Assembly (NCBI GenBank): GCA_030684755.1
Contig: JAUXXN010000513.1
Location: 1-7,584 of the forward strand
Source: Hydrogenophaga sp.
GTDB taxonomy: Bacteria > Pseudomonadota > Gammaproteobacteria > Burkholderiales > Burkholderiaceae_C
Direction of reading: 5' to 3'
Length of the DNA stretch: 7,584 nucleotides
The notes beneath the pieces are model-generated. The model saw only the letters and a list, made by a program, of their open reading frames with translations. It was not told where the DNA came from and did no database searches. Positions 1 through 5,943 of this stretch are shown here, piece after piece. Position numbers and translations under genes: made by a program. Position 1 is the stretch's first letter. Each line of letters begins with the position of its first letter.

Positions 1-1
1 T

Positions 2-244
2 TGGCCTGAGCTGATGGAGCCGCTCCTAGATGGTGTGGGCGATGCTGCAATTTTGATGAGTGCAGATGGCTATGGGCGCGGAGTGGTCAAGGGCGTCGAA
101 GAAGGAAAGTCCGTTGTGATTCGTACGTCAGAGAATCAAAAGAGTTTCTTGTTTGATCCCGATCCCAGCCCGTTGCGACTATTTGAGATCGCGTATGACC
201 AGTTGCAACGCGTCAGTGACGAACAGGGGCTGGAACATCCATGA
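2..244 (+). CDS. Unrecognised hypothetical protein, possibly the 3' end of a longer gene
   Basis: The frame is open from nucleotide 2 to a TGA at 242-244. An ATG at 14 would give 76 residues, but no in-frame stop separates that ATG from the window edge and no clear ribosome binding site precedes it. The sequence may therefore be only the C-terminal part of a longer protein. The product is soluble-looking and acidic, with no membrane segment, signal peptide or motif I recognise. The C-terminal stretch (about residues 58-72 from the ATG) looks helical. It overlaps the next gene by ATGA at 241-244, so the two are probably translationally coupled, which is the main support for it being real. Function is unknown. 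A toxin or effector end paired with the following membrane protein is possible, but nothing in the sequence shows it. Confidence 0.55.
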   Translation, partial: WPELMEPLLDGVGDAAILMSADGYGRGVVKGVEEGKSVVIRTSENQKSFLFDPDPSPLRLFEIAYDQLQRVSDEQGLEHP

Positions 245-708
245 GCCGCCTGACTGACACGTTACGCCACGTCGTGATCTCGCCTGAATTGCTCGGAATT
301 TTGGTGGTCTTTTCCTGTTTCTACTTTGCACCGAGTGCCTTCGACTTTCCAACAAAGCATTTGGGCGAGGGGATTGGATTCGGTCTAGGGGCTGCCGGCA
401 TAGCTTCTGGATGCTTGGCCTTTTGCTACCAGGAGGGTGCGGCCATCTTGGAGCCATCTGGTACCGGAAGGGTGTTGCTTGATTGGCCAGGTTATTTCAT
501 GCTGAAGAACAGAGTGATTGCCGCAATGTGTTGGTGTGTTTTCGGGGTTGGTGGGGCATTGGCTGCAACTTGGCTGGTAGCGAGCGGAGTCGGAGCGAAC
601 ATCGGAGCTGCATTGTTGGTGGCTAGTTTGCTTGCTTCCGTTGTTTCACTTGCATCGATTGCGCTCGCGCGATTGCGCATCCGAGAGATTCTTCAGGCGA
701 ATTCATGA
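241..708 (+). CDS. Unrecognised small integral membrane protein, about four TM segments
   Basis: This gene encodes 155 residues. Hydrophobic segments lie at roughly residues 15-31, 44-63, 92-114 and 119-143, arranged as two hairpins around a polar middle loop (about 65-91) that contains Trp, Pro, Tyr and a KNR basic patch. The C-terminus is short and basic (RLRIREIL), which suggests it faces the cytoplasm. There is no cleavable signal peptide. The start at 241 is supported by an AGGGG 11 nt upstream (225-229) and by the ATGA overlap with the preceding frame. Its stop overlaps the next start by ATGA (705-708). Parts of the gene (for example 301-360) are clearly more AT-rich than the genes to its right, so its origin may differ from the downstream cassette. 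I do not recognise the family. An immunity or membrane accessory role for the preceding gene is speculation. Confidence 0.75.
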   Translation: MSRLTDTLRHVVISPELLGILVVFSCFYFAPSAFDFPTKHLGEGIGFGLGAAGIASGCLAFCYQEGAAILEPSGTGRVLLDWPGYFMLKNRVIAAMCWCVFGVGGALAATWLVASGVGANIGAALLVASLLASVVSLASIALARLRIREILQANS

Positions 709-872
709 CCCCTTTCTCCCTCCGCATCTTCGTCGCCGACGGCGACCCCGACGGCCTGCGCATCGTCGAGCGCTTCAACGCCAGCGCCCGCGTCGTGGTG
801 TTCCCGCGGGCCTTGCTGCCGCAGGTGAAGGCCCGGCCCGAGCTGCAGCAGACCGGTGTGTATTTTTTGTGA
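705..872 (+). pseudogene. Truncated 5' copy of the GIY-YIG nuclease gene (55 codons)
   Basis: This is an intact 55-residue frame from ATG at 705 to TGA at 870-872. It begins with an ATGA overlap with the membrane-protein gene and has an AGG 7 nt upstream (695-697). Codons 2-55 align without gaps to residues 6-59 of the full-length GIY-YIG protein encoded at 2738-3610. By hand count the DNA differs at 13 of 162 positions and the protein at 3 of 54 (V/A, A/T and F/L). The copy stops just after the GIY motif (TGVYFL in place of TGVYLLLG), so it keeps the N-terminal extension but loses the nuclease core and the DUF4357 tail. It cannot be an active nuclease. It is most simply the remnant of an older GIY-YIG allele displaced by the incoming AlbA_2/GIY-YIG pair. 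Because the frame is clean and most codon differences are synonymous, an expressed short protein cannot be excluded. Confidence 0.8.
708..869 (+). repeat. Direct repeat, left copy (GIY-YIG gene start)
   Basis: This 162-bp block matches 2753-2914 in the same orientation without gaps, at about 92% identity by hand alignment. It begins at the ACC codon that encodes Thr in both copies, and similarity is lost where the left copy reaches its TGA. The two copies flank the AlbA_2 gene, with about 2.05 kb between their starts. They could serve as a substrate for homologous deletion of the AlbA_2 gene. Confidence 0.9.
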
Positions 873-878
873 GCCACC

Positions 879-2741
879 ATGCGCCAACTTGACCTGTTCT
901 CAGCCCTCCAGTCCAGCACCGAGGGCATCGACACCGAGTTCAAGTCGGCTCGGGGTGGGTTGCCGGGCAGTTTCTGGGAGTCCTATTCCGCGTTCGCCAA
1001 CACGCAGGGCGGCACCATCGTGCTGGGTGTGGCCGAAAAACCCGCTGGTTTGGTGTGGGAGGGCGTACCCGATGCGGCGCAGTTGCGCACGGTGCTGTGG
1101 AACCAGTTGAACGACCGCAGCAAGGTCAGCGCCAACCTCTTGCGCGATGACGATGTGCGCACGGTGGACGACGAGGGCCGCCAGTTTGTGGTGGTGAATG
1201 TGCCGCGTGCTTCGCGGCTGCAGCGCCCGGTGTTTGTGGGGCCGAACCCCATGACCGGTACTTACCGCCGGGCGGACGAGGGCGACTACCGCTGTTCGGA
1301 CGACGAGGTGCGCCGCATGCTGGCCGACCAGTCGGACACGCCGGCCGATTCGCAGGTGGTGGAGCACTTCGGCCAGGCCGACTTTGACCCGGAGACGGTC
1401 AAGCAGTACCGCAACCGTTTTGCATCGCGTGCGCCAGACCACCCTTGGCTGTTGTTGGACGATGCGCCTTTGCTCACCAAGCTGAACGCCTTGCGCCGCG
1501 ACCGTGCCTCGGGGCTGGAGGGTGCCACGGTGGCGGGGTTGCTGATGTTTGGCCGGTTCGAGGCTTTGCGCGAGGCCTTGCCCGGTTTTCATGTGGACTA
1601 TAGGGAGCGTTTGTCTGACGACCCGGCTGTGCGCTGGACCGACCGCGTGGTGCCCGACGGATCGTGGGAAAACAACCTGTTCCAGTTCTATGTGCGGGTG
1701 ATGCAGCGTTTGTCGGGCGACTTGAAGATGCCTTTTCAGCTGGACCGCGAGCTGTACCGTAAGGACGATTCCGCCGTGCACGAAGCCTTGCGAGAAGCTG
1801 TAGTCAATGCGCTGGTCCATGCGGACCACCGGGGCCAGGGCGGGGTGGTGATCGAGAGGTATCTGGACCGCATCGAGTTGTCCAACCCCGGTTCGCTGTT
1901 GGTGTCGCGTGTGCAGTTGTTGCAGGGTGGGGTGAGCGAGTGCCGCAACAAGAGCCTGCAGCTGATGTTCCAGTTCATGGGCGGTGGTGACAAGGCGGGT
2001 TCGGGCATGGACAAGATTCGCGCAGGCTGGCGGTCGCAGCACTGGCGTTCGCCCCGGGTGGAAGAGTTTTTGCAGCCTGACCGCGTGAAGCTGGTGCTGC
2101 CGATGGTCAGCCTGATTCCAGACGAGGTGGAAAAGGCGCTGCGCCTGCGCTTTGGCGACCGGTTTGCCCAACTGGACAAGACTGAGGTGCAAGCGGTGGT
2201 GACGGCACAGGTGGAGGGCAGCGTGACCAATGGCCGCATGCAGGAAATCACCGGTGAACATTCAAAAGACATCACTGGTGTGTTGCAAGGGTTGGTGCGC
2301 GATGGCCTGCTGACGCAGCAGAACCAGCGCCGTTGGGCCAGCTACCGGGTGGCGGAGGACTCCCCCCAATCCGGCAGTGACTCCCCTCATTTGGCGGGGA
2401 ACTCCCCCCAAGACTCCCCCCAATGGGCTGGGGACTCCCCCCACTCGGTCCGTCTGGAAGGCCTTTCGTCCGTGGCTCAAGCGCTGTTGCCGCTTGCCGA
2501 GCCCGCCCGCAAGAACAAGAATTTGCCCAGGGACCAACTCAAGGACATCGTTTTGAAGCTTTGTTCGGGGCGCTGGTTGGCCGCGTCAGAACTGGCTGCG
2601 TTGGTGGACCGCGACGCAGAGAAGCTGCAATCCCGCTTTCTCACTGCGATGGTGCGAGAGGGGGCGTTGGAGTTGCGTTATCCGGAGGTTCGTAACCGTC
2701 CCGATCAGGCCTATCGCACAGCCGCCGAGGCACCTGTATGA
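879..2741 (+). CDS. AlbA_2 (Schlafen-like) / GHKL-type ATP-binding protein with winged-helix C-terminus
   Basis: This 620-residue protein has an architecture common in accessory genes of restriction and toxin-antitoxin loci. An N-terminal AlbA_2 (Schlafen AlbA-like, putative nucleic-acid-binding) domain spans about 17-150, with the hallmark TEFKSA at 19-24 and NTQGGTIVLGV at 41-51. A HATPase_c_4-type ATP-binding domain covers about 295-408: the N-box helix HEALREAVVNALVH (301-314, with Glu306 and Asn310), LSNPGSL (334-340) and the glycine-rich GGGDKAGSGMDKI (368-380). A helix-turn-helix-like region follows at about 420-490. A low-complexity linker with five (D/N)SP(Q/H) units sits at 494-522, then a second winged-helix-like segment at about 550-612. 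The family is usually annotated as ATP-binding or putative DNA-binding protein; its biochemical role is not settled. The start has only a weak GTGAG 5 nt upstream and lies 6 nt after the truncated GIY-YIG frame, the one non-overlapping junction of the operon. Its stop overlaps the full-length GIY-YIG start by ATGA. Confidence 0.9.
   Translation: MRQLDLFSALQSSTEGIDTEFKSARGGLPGSFWESYSAFANTQGGTIVLGVAEKPAGLVWEGVPDAAQLRTVLWNQLNDRSKVSANLLRDDDVRTVDDEGRQFVVVNVPRASRLQRPVFVGPNPMTGTYRRADEGDYRCSDDEVRRMLADQSDTPADSQVVEHFGQADFDPETVKQYRNRFASRAPDHPWLLLDDAPLLTKLNALRRDRASGLEGATVAGLLMFGRFEALREALPGFHVDYRERLSDDPAVRWTDRVVPDGSWENNLFQFYVRVMQRLSGDLKMPFQLDRELYRKDDSAVHEALREAVVNALVHADHRGQGGVVIERYLDRIELSNPGSLLVSRVQLLQGGVSECRNKSLQLMFQFMGGGDKAGSGMDKIRAGWRSQHWRSPRVEEFLQPDRVKLVLPMVSLIPDEVEKALRLRFGDRFAQLDKTEVQAVVTAQVEGSVTNGRMQEITGEHSKDITGVLQGLVRDGLLTQQNQRRWASYRVAEDSPQSGSDSPHLAGNSPQDSPQWAGDSPHSVRLEGLSSVAQALLPLAEPARKNKNLPRDQLKDIVLKLCSGRWLAASELAALVDRDAEKLQSRFLTAMVREGALELRYPEVRNRPDQAYRTAAEAPV
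2358..2444 (+). repeat. In-frame (D/N)SP(Q/H) repeat in the AlbA_2 gene linker
   Basis: Five 12-nt units of the form RACTCCCCYCAN start at 2358, 2379, 2400, 2412 and 2433. They are spaced 21, 21, 12 and 21 nt apart, always in frame, and encode DSPQ, DSPH, NSPQ, DSPQ and DSPH. Four units hold a run of six C residues. The repeat lies between two winged-helix-like regions and so probably encodes a flexible linker. The periodic spacing suggests growth by unit duplication. Confidence 0.85.
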
Positions 2742-3610
2742 ACAGCATGAGCACCCCGTTCTCCCTCCGCATCTTCGTCGCCGACGGCGACCCCGACGGC
2801 CTGCGCATCGTTGAACGCTTCAACGCCAGCGCCCGCGCAGTCGTGTTCCCGCGCGCCTTGCTGCCGCAGGTGAAGACCCGGCCCGAGTTGCAGCAGACCG
2901 GGGTGTACCTATTGCTCGGCCCGCGGCCGGACGGCGAGGGCGATTTGCTCTACGTGGGTGAGGGCGACCCGATTCGCCCCCGGCTGGAGAGCCACTACGC
3001 ACAGAAAGATTTCTGGACCCGCGCCATCGGCTTCGTGGCGGTGGGCGGGCTGCTGAACAAGGCGCATGTGCAGTTTCTGGAGGCGCGGCTGATCGCGCTG
3101 GCCCGCGCGGCCAAGCGCGTGCCGCTGGACAACGGCAACTTTCCCGGCGAACCCACCCTGAGCGAGGCCGACCGGGCCGACATGGAGGTGTTTCTTGCCC
3201 ACATGCTGGGCATGCTGCCGGTGCTGGGGGTGCATGCGTTCGAGTCCGCGCCGGCCGTGGCCGCGAAGGCGAGCTCGGTGCTCAGCTGCAAGGGCAAGGG
3301 CGTGCTGGCCAGCGGCTACGAGGCGAGCCAGGGCTTTGTGGTGAAGGCGGGTTCGCAGGCGGTGGCCGAGTCGGTGCCGTCCATGCAGCAGCATGTGCGC
3401 GGCATGTTCGACCTGCGGCAGGAGCTGATCGCCAATGGGGTGCTGGCGCTGGCCGACGGGCTGTACCGCTTCACGCAGGACTACAGCTTCAGTTCGCCCA
3501 GCACGGCAGCGGCTGTGGTGCTGGGCCGCAGCGCCAACGGGCGCATCGAGTGGAAGGATGTGCAGGGGCGGACTTTGAAGGCGTTGCAGGAGGCGGAGGC
3601 TGGAACATGA
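2738..3610 (+). CDS. GIY-YIG nuclease family protein with C-terminal DUF4357
   Basis: This gene encodes 290 residues. The GIY-YIG nuclease core is visible as TGVYLLLG (54-61, GIY motif with Tyr57) and LYVGEGD (71-77, YIG motif with Tyr72). Arg80/Arg82 and a helix containing Glu116 (VQFLEARLIAL) are candidates for the catalytic Arg and the metal-binding Glu of the superfamily. Residues 1-53 form an N-terminal extension. The C-terminal stretch FSSPSTAAAVVLGRSANG through EWKDVQGRTL (about 251-280) is a typical DUF4357 motif. In known genomes this architecture is often found in or next to type I restriction-modification operons, but its target is not established. The start at 2738 has GAGG 7 nt upstream (2727-2730) and an ATGA overlap with the AlbA_2 gene; a second ATG at 2747 is possible and would match the start of the truncated copy better. 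Its stop overlaps the HipA-like gene by ATGA. Confidence 0.92.
   Translation: MNSMSTPFSLRIFVADGDPDGLRIVERFNASARAVVFPRALLPQVKTRPELQQTGVYLLLGPRPDGEGDLLYVGEGDPIRPRLESHYAQKDFWTRAIGFVAVGGLLNKAHVQFLEARLIALARAAKRVPLDNGNFPGEPTLSEADRADMEVFLAHMLGMLPVLGVHAFESAPAVAAKASSVLSCKGKGVLASGYEASQGFVVKAGSQAVAESVPSMQQHVRGMFDLRQELIANGVLALADGLYRFTQDYSFSSPSTAAAVVLGRSANGRIEWKDVQGRTLKALQEAEAGT
2753..2914 (+). repeat. Direct repeat, right copy (inside the intact GIY-YIG gene)
   Basis: This is the partner of the block at 708-869, covering codons 6-59 of the full-length GIY-YIG gene. Eight of the eleven differing codons are synonymous. That fits divergence between two once-functional alleles rather than neutral decay of a recent duplicate. 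Confidence 0.9.
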
Positions 3611-4350
3611 TCGTCATTGAAGAAGTGATCAAGCGGGCTGAGCAGGGCCAGACAGCGCCTTACTTGTGCCGTGCAGACGATGGGCAGGTGTATTTCGTCA
3701 AGAGTGGCGCGCTGCCCAAGCGCGAGCTGGTGGCGGAGTGGTTGGCCGCCCATCTCGCGAAAGAAGTGGGCCTGCCGATTCCAGCGTTTCACCTGGCCGA
3801 GGTTCCTGAGGCTTTGTGTGACCACAGGATGGGGCCATGGTTGAGGGACCTGGTGCCCGGTGTGGCGTTCGCGTCGCAAAGGGTGGAGGCTGGGGATTTT
3901 TCTTGGAGTATGACGATGCACGTTCCCTCGCAGCAGCGGGCGCTGATCGTGGCGTTTGACTGGTGGATTCACAACGCCGACCGGACTCTTTCGGCTCTGG
4001 GGGGAAACCCCAATCTGCTGTGGCGCCAGGGTGAACATGGTGGAGAAGTGGTGGTGTTTGATCACAACCTGGCGTTTGAAATAGGGTTCAGCCCCGAGGC
4101 ATTTCTGGATTCCCATGTTTTTGCTGCCGACCTCAAGCTGCTCGCCTCTGACTGGGTGGCGCGAGAACAGGTTCGGCAAGGATTTGTAGCGGCTCTCCAC
4201 TCGTTGGAGGGGGTGTGCGCTAACATTCCTGAAGCTTGGCACTTTGCTGATGCCGAGCAGACCGTGCAGGCTGCATGGAACCTGCCGGAGTTTGTGACGA
4301 CGCTGGAGCGTTGTCAGGATGATCAGACCTTCTGGAAACTCACATCATGA
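3607..4350 (+). CDS. HipA-like kinase family protein
   Basis: This gene encodes 247 residues and resembles the compact HipA-like kinase family (often annotated HipA_2 or HipA family kinase), which is much shorter than classical HipA at about 440 residues. Visible kinase-like elements are YFVKSG with Lys32 (candidate ATP-binding lysine), RELVAEWLA with Glu44 in the following helix, and WWIHNADRT (119-127), a catalytic-loop-like segment with Asn123 and Asp125. NPNLLW follows at 134-139, and VVFDHNLAF (149-157) carries Asp152, a likely metal-binding residue. The start at 3607 is preferred because GGAGG lies 7 nt upstream (3595-3599) and ATGA overlaps the GIY-YIG stop. An ATG at 3550 in the same frame would add 19 residues of Gly/Ala-rich sequence inside the upstream gene. 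It overlaps the DUF3037 gene by ATGA; pairing of HipA-like kinases with DUF3037 proteins is a recurring arrangement. The substrate is unknown. Confidence 0.87.
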   Translation: MIVIEEVIKRAEQGQTAPYLCRADDGQVYFVKSGALPKRELVAEWLAAHLAKEVGLPIPAFHLAEVPEALCDHRMGPWLRDLVPGVAFASQRVEAGDFSWSMTMHVPSQQRALIVAFDWWIHNADRTLSALGGNPNLLWRQGEHGGEVVVFDHNLAFEIGFSPEAFLDSHVFAADLKLLASDWVAREQVRQGFVAALHSLEGVCANIPEAWHFADAEQTVQAAWNLPEFVTTLERCQDDQTFWKLTS

Positions 4351-5183
4351 AAACCGCATGCCATTACGCGATCGTGCGCTTCATGCCCTTCGTGGAGACC
4401 GAAGAGTTTGCCAATGTCGGCGTTGTCCTGTTCGCGCCAGACGGGCGCTACTTCGGCTTCCGGCTTCTGGGCAACCGCACAAGCCGGATCACCAACTTCT
4501 TTGAACAGATGGAGGTGGCCTCTTATCGCGCCTTCATGCGCGATCTGCGGGAAGAGCTGGTTCGGGTGAGCGCTGCTTTCAAGACCATGGGCACCGACCG
4601 GCGGTTAAAGGCGCTGGATGTGTCAGCAACTTGGGCCATGTGGTCAGAGTTGATCAAGCCGCGCGCCAGCCTGGTGCGGTTCGGCGAGGGGCGGGTTGTA
4701 CTCGCCAGCGACCCAGAAGCCAAGCTAAACGATTTGTTTGGCTACTACGTGGAGCGCAATTTCGTGACACGTGAGTACCGTGAGCAGGTGTTGGAACGCA
4801 ATGTTCGCCAGGTGCTTAAGGCGGCTGATCTGGCCAAGCGCTTTCAACCTGCGCGCGTCGGCAATGAGGAATACCACGCGCAGTTTCCTTTCGTCCAGAT
4901 GGATGGCGAGACGCCTTTGAAGGCCATCAAGGCGCTGACGTTGAGCCAGCCTGATCCGGCACGGATCATTGACCACGGCGGGCAGTGGGTATTGCGCGTG
5001 ACGCAGTTGCGCAAGCGTGGGCTTTTGCCTGAGCACGTGCTTTTTGCGGTGGACGACGACGCCAAGGCCACAGGTTTGCGCGCCCGTGCACGGGAAGAAG
5101 TGCTGGCGGAGCTGCGAGGGCTGAATGTTGAAGTGGCGGGCCTGGGGCAAAACCAGCGCTTGCTGGATTTCGCAAGGAACTGA
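4347..5183 (+). CDS. DUF3037 domain-containing protein, partner of the HipA-like kinase
   Basis: This gene encodes 278 residues. The N-terminal part (about 4-120) has the DUF3037 signature: HYAIVRFMPFVETEEFANVGVVLF (in two pieces, residues 6-14 and 15-29), followed by DGRYFGFRLL (32-41). The rest is predicted mixed alpha/beta with no motif I recognise, and there are no membrane segments. DUF3037 genes are often located directly beside HipA-like kinase genes, so a kinase-partner or antitoxin-like role is a reasonable inference, but no biochemical function is established that I can cite. The start overlaps the kinase stop by ATGA; no strong Shine-Dalgarno is visible, so translation probably depends on coupling. 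This is the last gene of the first operon. It is followed by 99 nt containing a hairpin and a new promoter. Confidence 0.87.
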   Translation: MKTACHYAIVRFMPFVETEEFANVGVVLFAPDGRYFGFRLLGNRTSRITNFFEQMEVASYRAFMRDLREELVRVSAAFKTMGTDRRLKALDVSATWAMWSELIKPRASLVRFGEGRVVLASDPEAKLNDLFGYYVERNFVTREYREQVLERNVRQVLKAADLAKRFQPARVGNEEYHAQFPFVQMDGETPLKAIKALTLSQPDPARIIDHGGQWVLRVTQLRKRGLLPEHVLFAVDDDAKATGLRARAREEVLAELRGLNVEVAGLGQNQRLLDFARN

Positions 5184-5220
5184 GAGCAAGGGTTGCGCCC
5201 CTGAGCACTGAAAAAAATGC

Positions 5221-5242
5221 ATGGTCGGCGTTGTCCGGCCAT
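5221..5242 (+). terminator. Possible terminator hairpin after the DUF3037 gene
   Basis: An 8-bp stem (ATGGTCGG at 5221-5228 with CCGGCCAT at 5235-5242, one G-U pair) closes a 6-nt loop and is followed by CTTTCGGTT. The T-tract is short, so intrinsic termination would be weak. It is the only strong hairpin seen between the two operons. It overlaps the candidate -35 of the next promoter, which lies partly in the loop. Confidence 0.4.
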
Positions 5243-5259
5243 CTTTCGGTTGCAATAAT
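5231..5259 (+). promoter_or_regulatory. Candidate promoter for the winged-helix gene and hsdM
   Basis: A TTGTCC (-35-like, 5231-5236) is followed after 17 nt by AATAAT (-10-like, 5254-5259). A TG at 5251-5252 is in the extended -10 position. Transcription would start around 5266, leaving a leader of about 17 nt before the ATG at 5283. An alternative pair, TTGCAA at 5250-5255 and TAAAGA at 5274-5279 (18-nt spacer), would give an almost leaderless transcript. The assignment is by eye only. Confidence 0.4.
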
Positions 5260-5274
5260 TCGCAATTCGCGAAT
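5257..5274. promoter_or_regulatory. Candidate operator: tandem AATTCGC with ATTCGCGAAT palindrome
   Basis: AATTCGC occurs twice in tandem (5257-5263 and 5264-5270). The second copy runs into a perfect 10-bp palindrome, ATTCGCGAAT (5265-5274). The element overlaps the candidate -10 and the transcription start, and lies 8 nt upstream of a gene for a winged-helix DNA-binding protein. Autoregulation of the wHTH-hsdM operon is therefore a natural inference. Confidence 0.45.
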
Positions 5275-5282
5275 AAAGATCA

Positions 5283-5936
5283 ATGCTGCTTAAACCCCAA
5301 GACTTGCTGCTTGCGCTCAAGCTGGTTGCCCTCGGCAGCGAGCGGTGGACCTATGCACGGCTGGCCAAAGAACTGGGGTTGAGCGCGTCCGAGGCGCACG
5401 CGGGTGTGCAGCGGTGTCTGCGATCCAGCTTGTTGCTGGAGAACGTGGCAGCGTACCCGGCAGATGAGGCGACTCGTGCAGTGCTGCTAAGCCAGGATAT
5501 TTACCCAGTGATGCAACGTCGGCGCAGGGGACCGCAGGCAAATGCCTCTGGCAACCCGGTGCGCCCACACGACCGCTTTCTTGCAGAATTCGTCATTCAC
5601 GGCGCGCGATTCGTTTTTGTGCCCGACCGGACGCCAATGACTGTTGGCGTTCCCACCAGCCACAGCGCCCCCGCTTTTGCCAGCGTGTTTGCTCCCGGCT
5701 CCAACGACTACGTATGGCCTCACCCCAACGGGCAGGTCCGTGGATTAGGCATTGAGCCCTTGCATCCCAACGTGCCGTTTGCGGCCACACAGGATGGAAA
5801 GCTCTATGAGATGCTGGCCCTGTTCGACGCACTGCGCGTCGGCCCCGCCCGAGAACGGGGCATGGCCATGGACAGGCTGGCTGCCATCCTCGACCCCCAT
5901 ACACCCAGACCACCCAAGCCCGCCCCGAAGGGCTGA
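5283..5936 (+). CDS. Winged-helix (MarR-like) DNA-binding protein, likely regulator of hsdM
   Basis: This gene encodes 217 residues. The N-terminus LKPQDLLLALKLVAL (3-17), then WTYARLAKELGLSASEAHAGVQRCL (22-46), reads as a winged-helix domain with a recognition helix at about 34-48. It matches the MarR-like regulators whose proteins begin with a KPQD motif. The remainder (about 98-205) holds HDRFLAEFVIHGARFVFV, a VWPHPNGQVRGLGIEPLHP segment (about 144-162) and a C-terminal helix, followed by a proline-rich tail. The start has only a weak purine stretch (AAAGA) upstream, but the ATG at 5283 places the conserved KPQD motif at the extreme N-terminus as in relatives. The gene opens the second operon, with hsdM starting 7 nt after its stop, and has palindromic repeats directly upstream. 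Control of methyltransferase expression is an inference from that layout. Confidence 0.8.
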   Translation: MLLKPQDLLLALKLVALGSERWTYARLAKELGLSASEAHAGVQRCLRSSLLLENVAAYPADEATRAVLLSQDIYPVMQRRRRGPQANASGNPVRPHDRFLAEFVIHGARFVFVPDRTPMTVGVPTSHSAPAFASVFAPGSNDYVWPHPNGQVRGLGIEPLHPNVPFAATQDGKLYEMLALFDALRVGPARERGMAMDRLAAILDPHTPRPPKPAPKG

Positions 5937-5943
5937 AACCGAC

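Noticed and set aside
863..868. T6 run near the end of the truncated GIY-YIG frame as a programmed frameshift site
   Set aside because: No remaining GIY-YIG coding sequence follows in any frame; the AlbA_2 gene starts 6 nt after the stop, so a shift would restore nothing.
900..2261. Long minus-strand open frame (453 codons) opposite the AlbA_2 gene
   Set aside because: Its translation is His/Gln/Arg-rich low-complexity sequence typical of the antisense of GC-rich genes, and the plus strand has clear conserved domains.
3550..3606. Upstream ATG giving a 19-residue longer HipA-like kinase
   Set aside because: It lies inside the GIY-YIG gene and adds Gly/Ala-rich sequence. The ATG at 3607 has a GGAGG at ideal spacing and fits the ATGA pattern of the operon.
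5752..5943. Upstream ATG extending HsdM by 64 residues
   Set aside because: The extension overlaps the winged-helix gene in another frame and has no HsdM-like sequence. The start at 5944 gives the normal family N-terminus.
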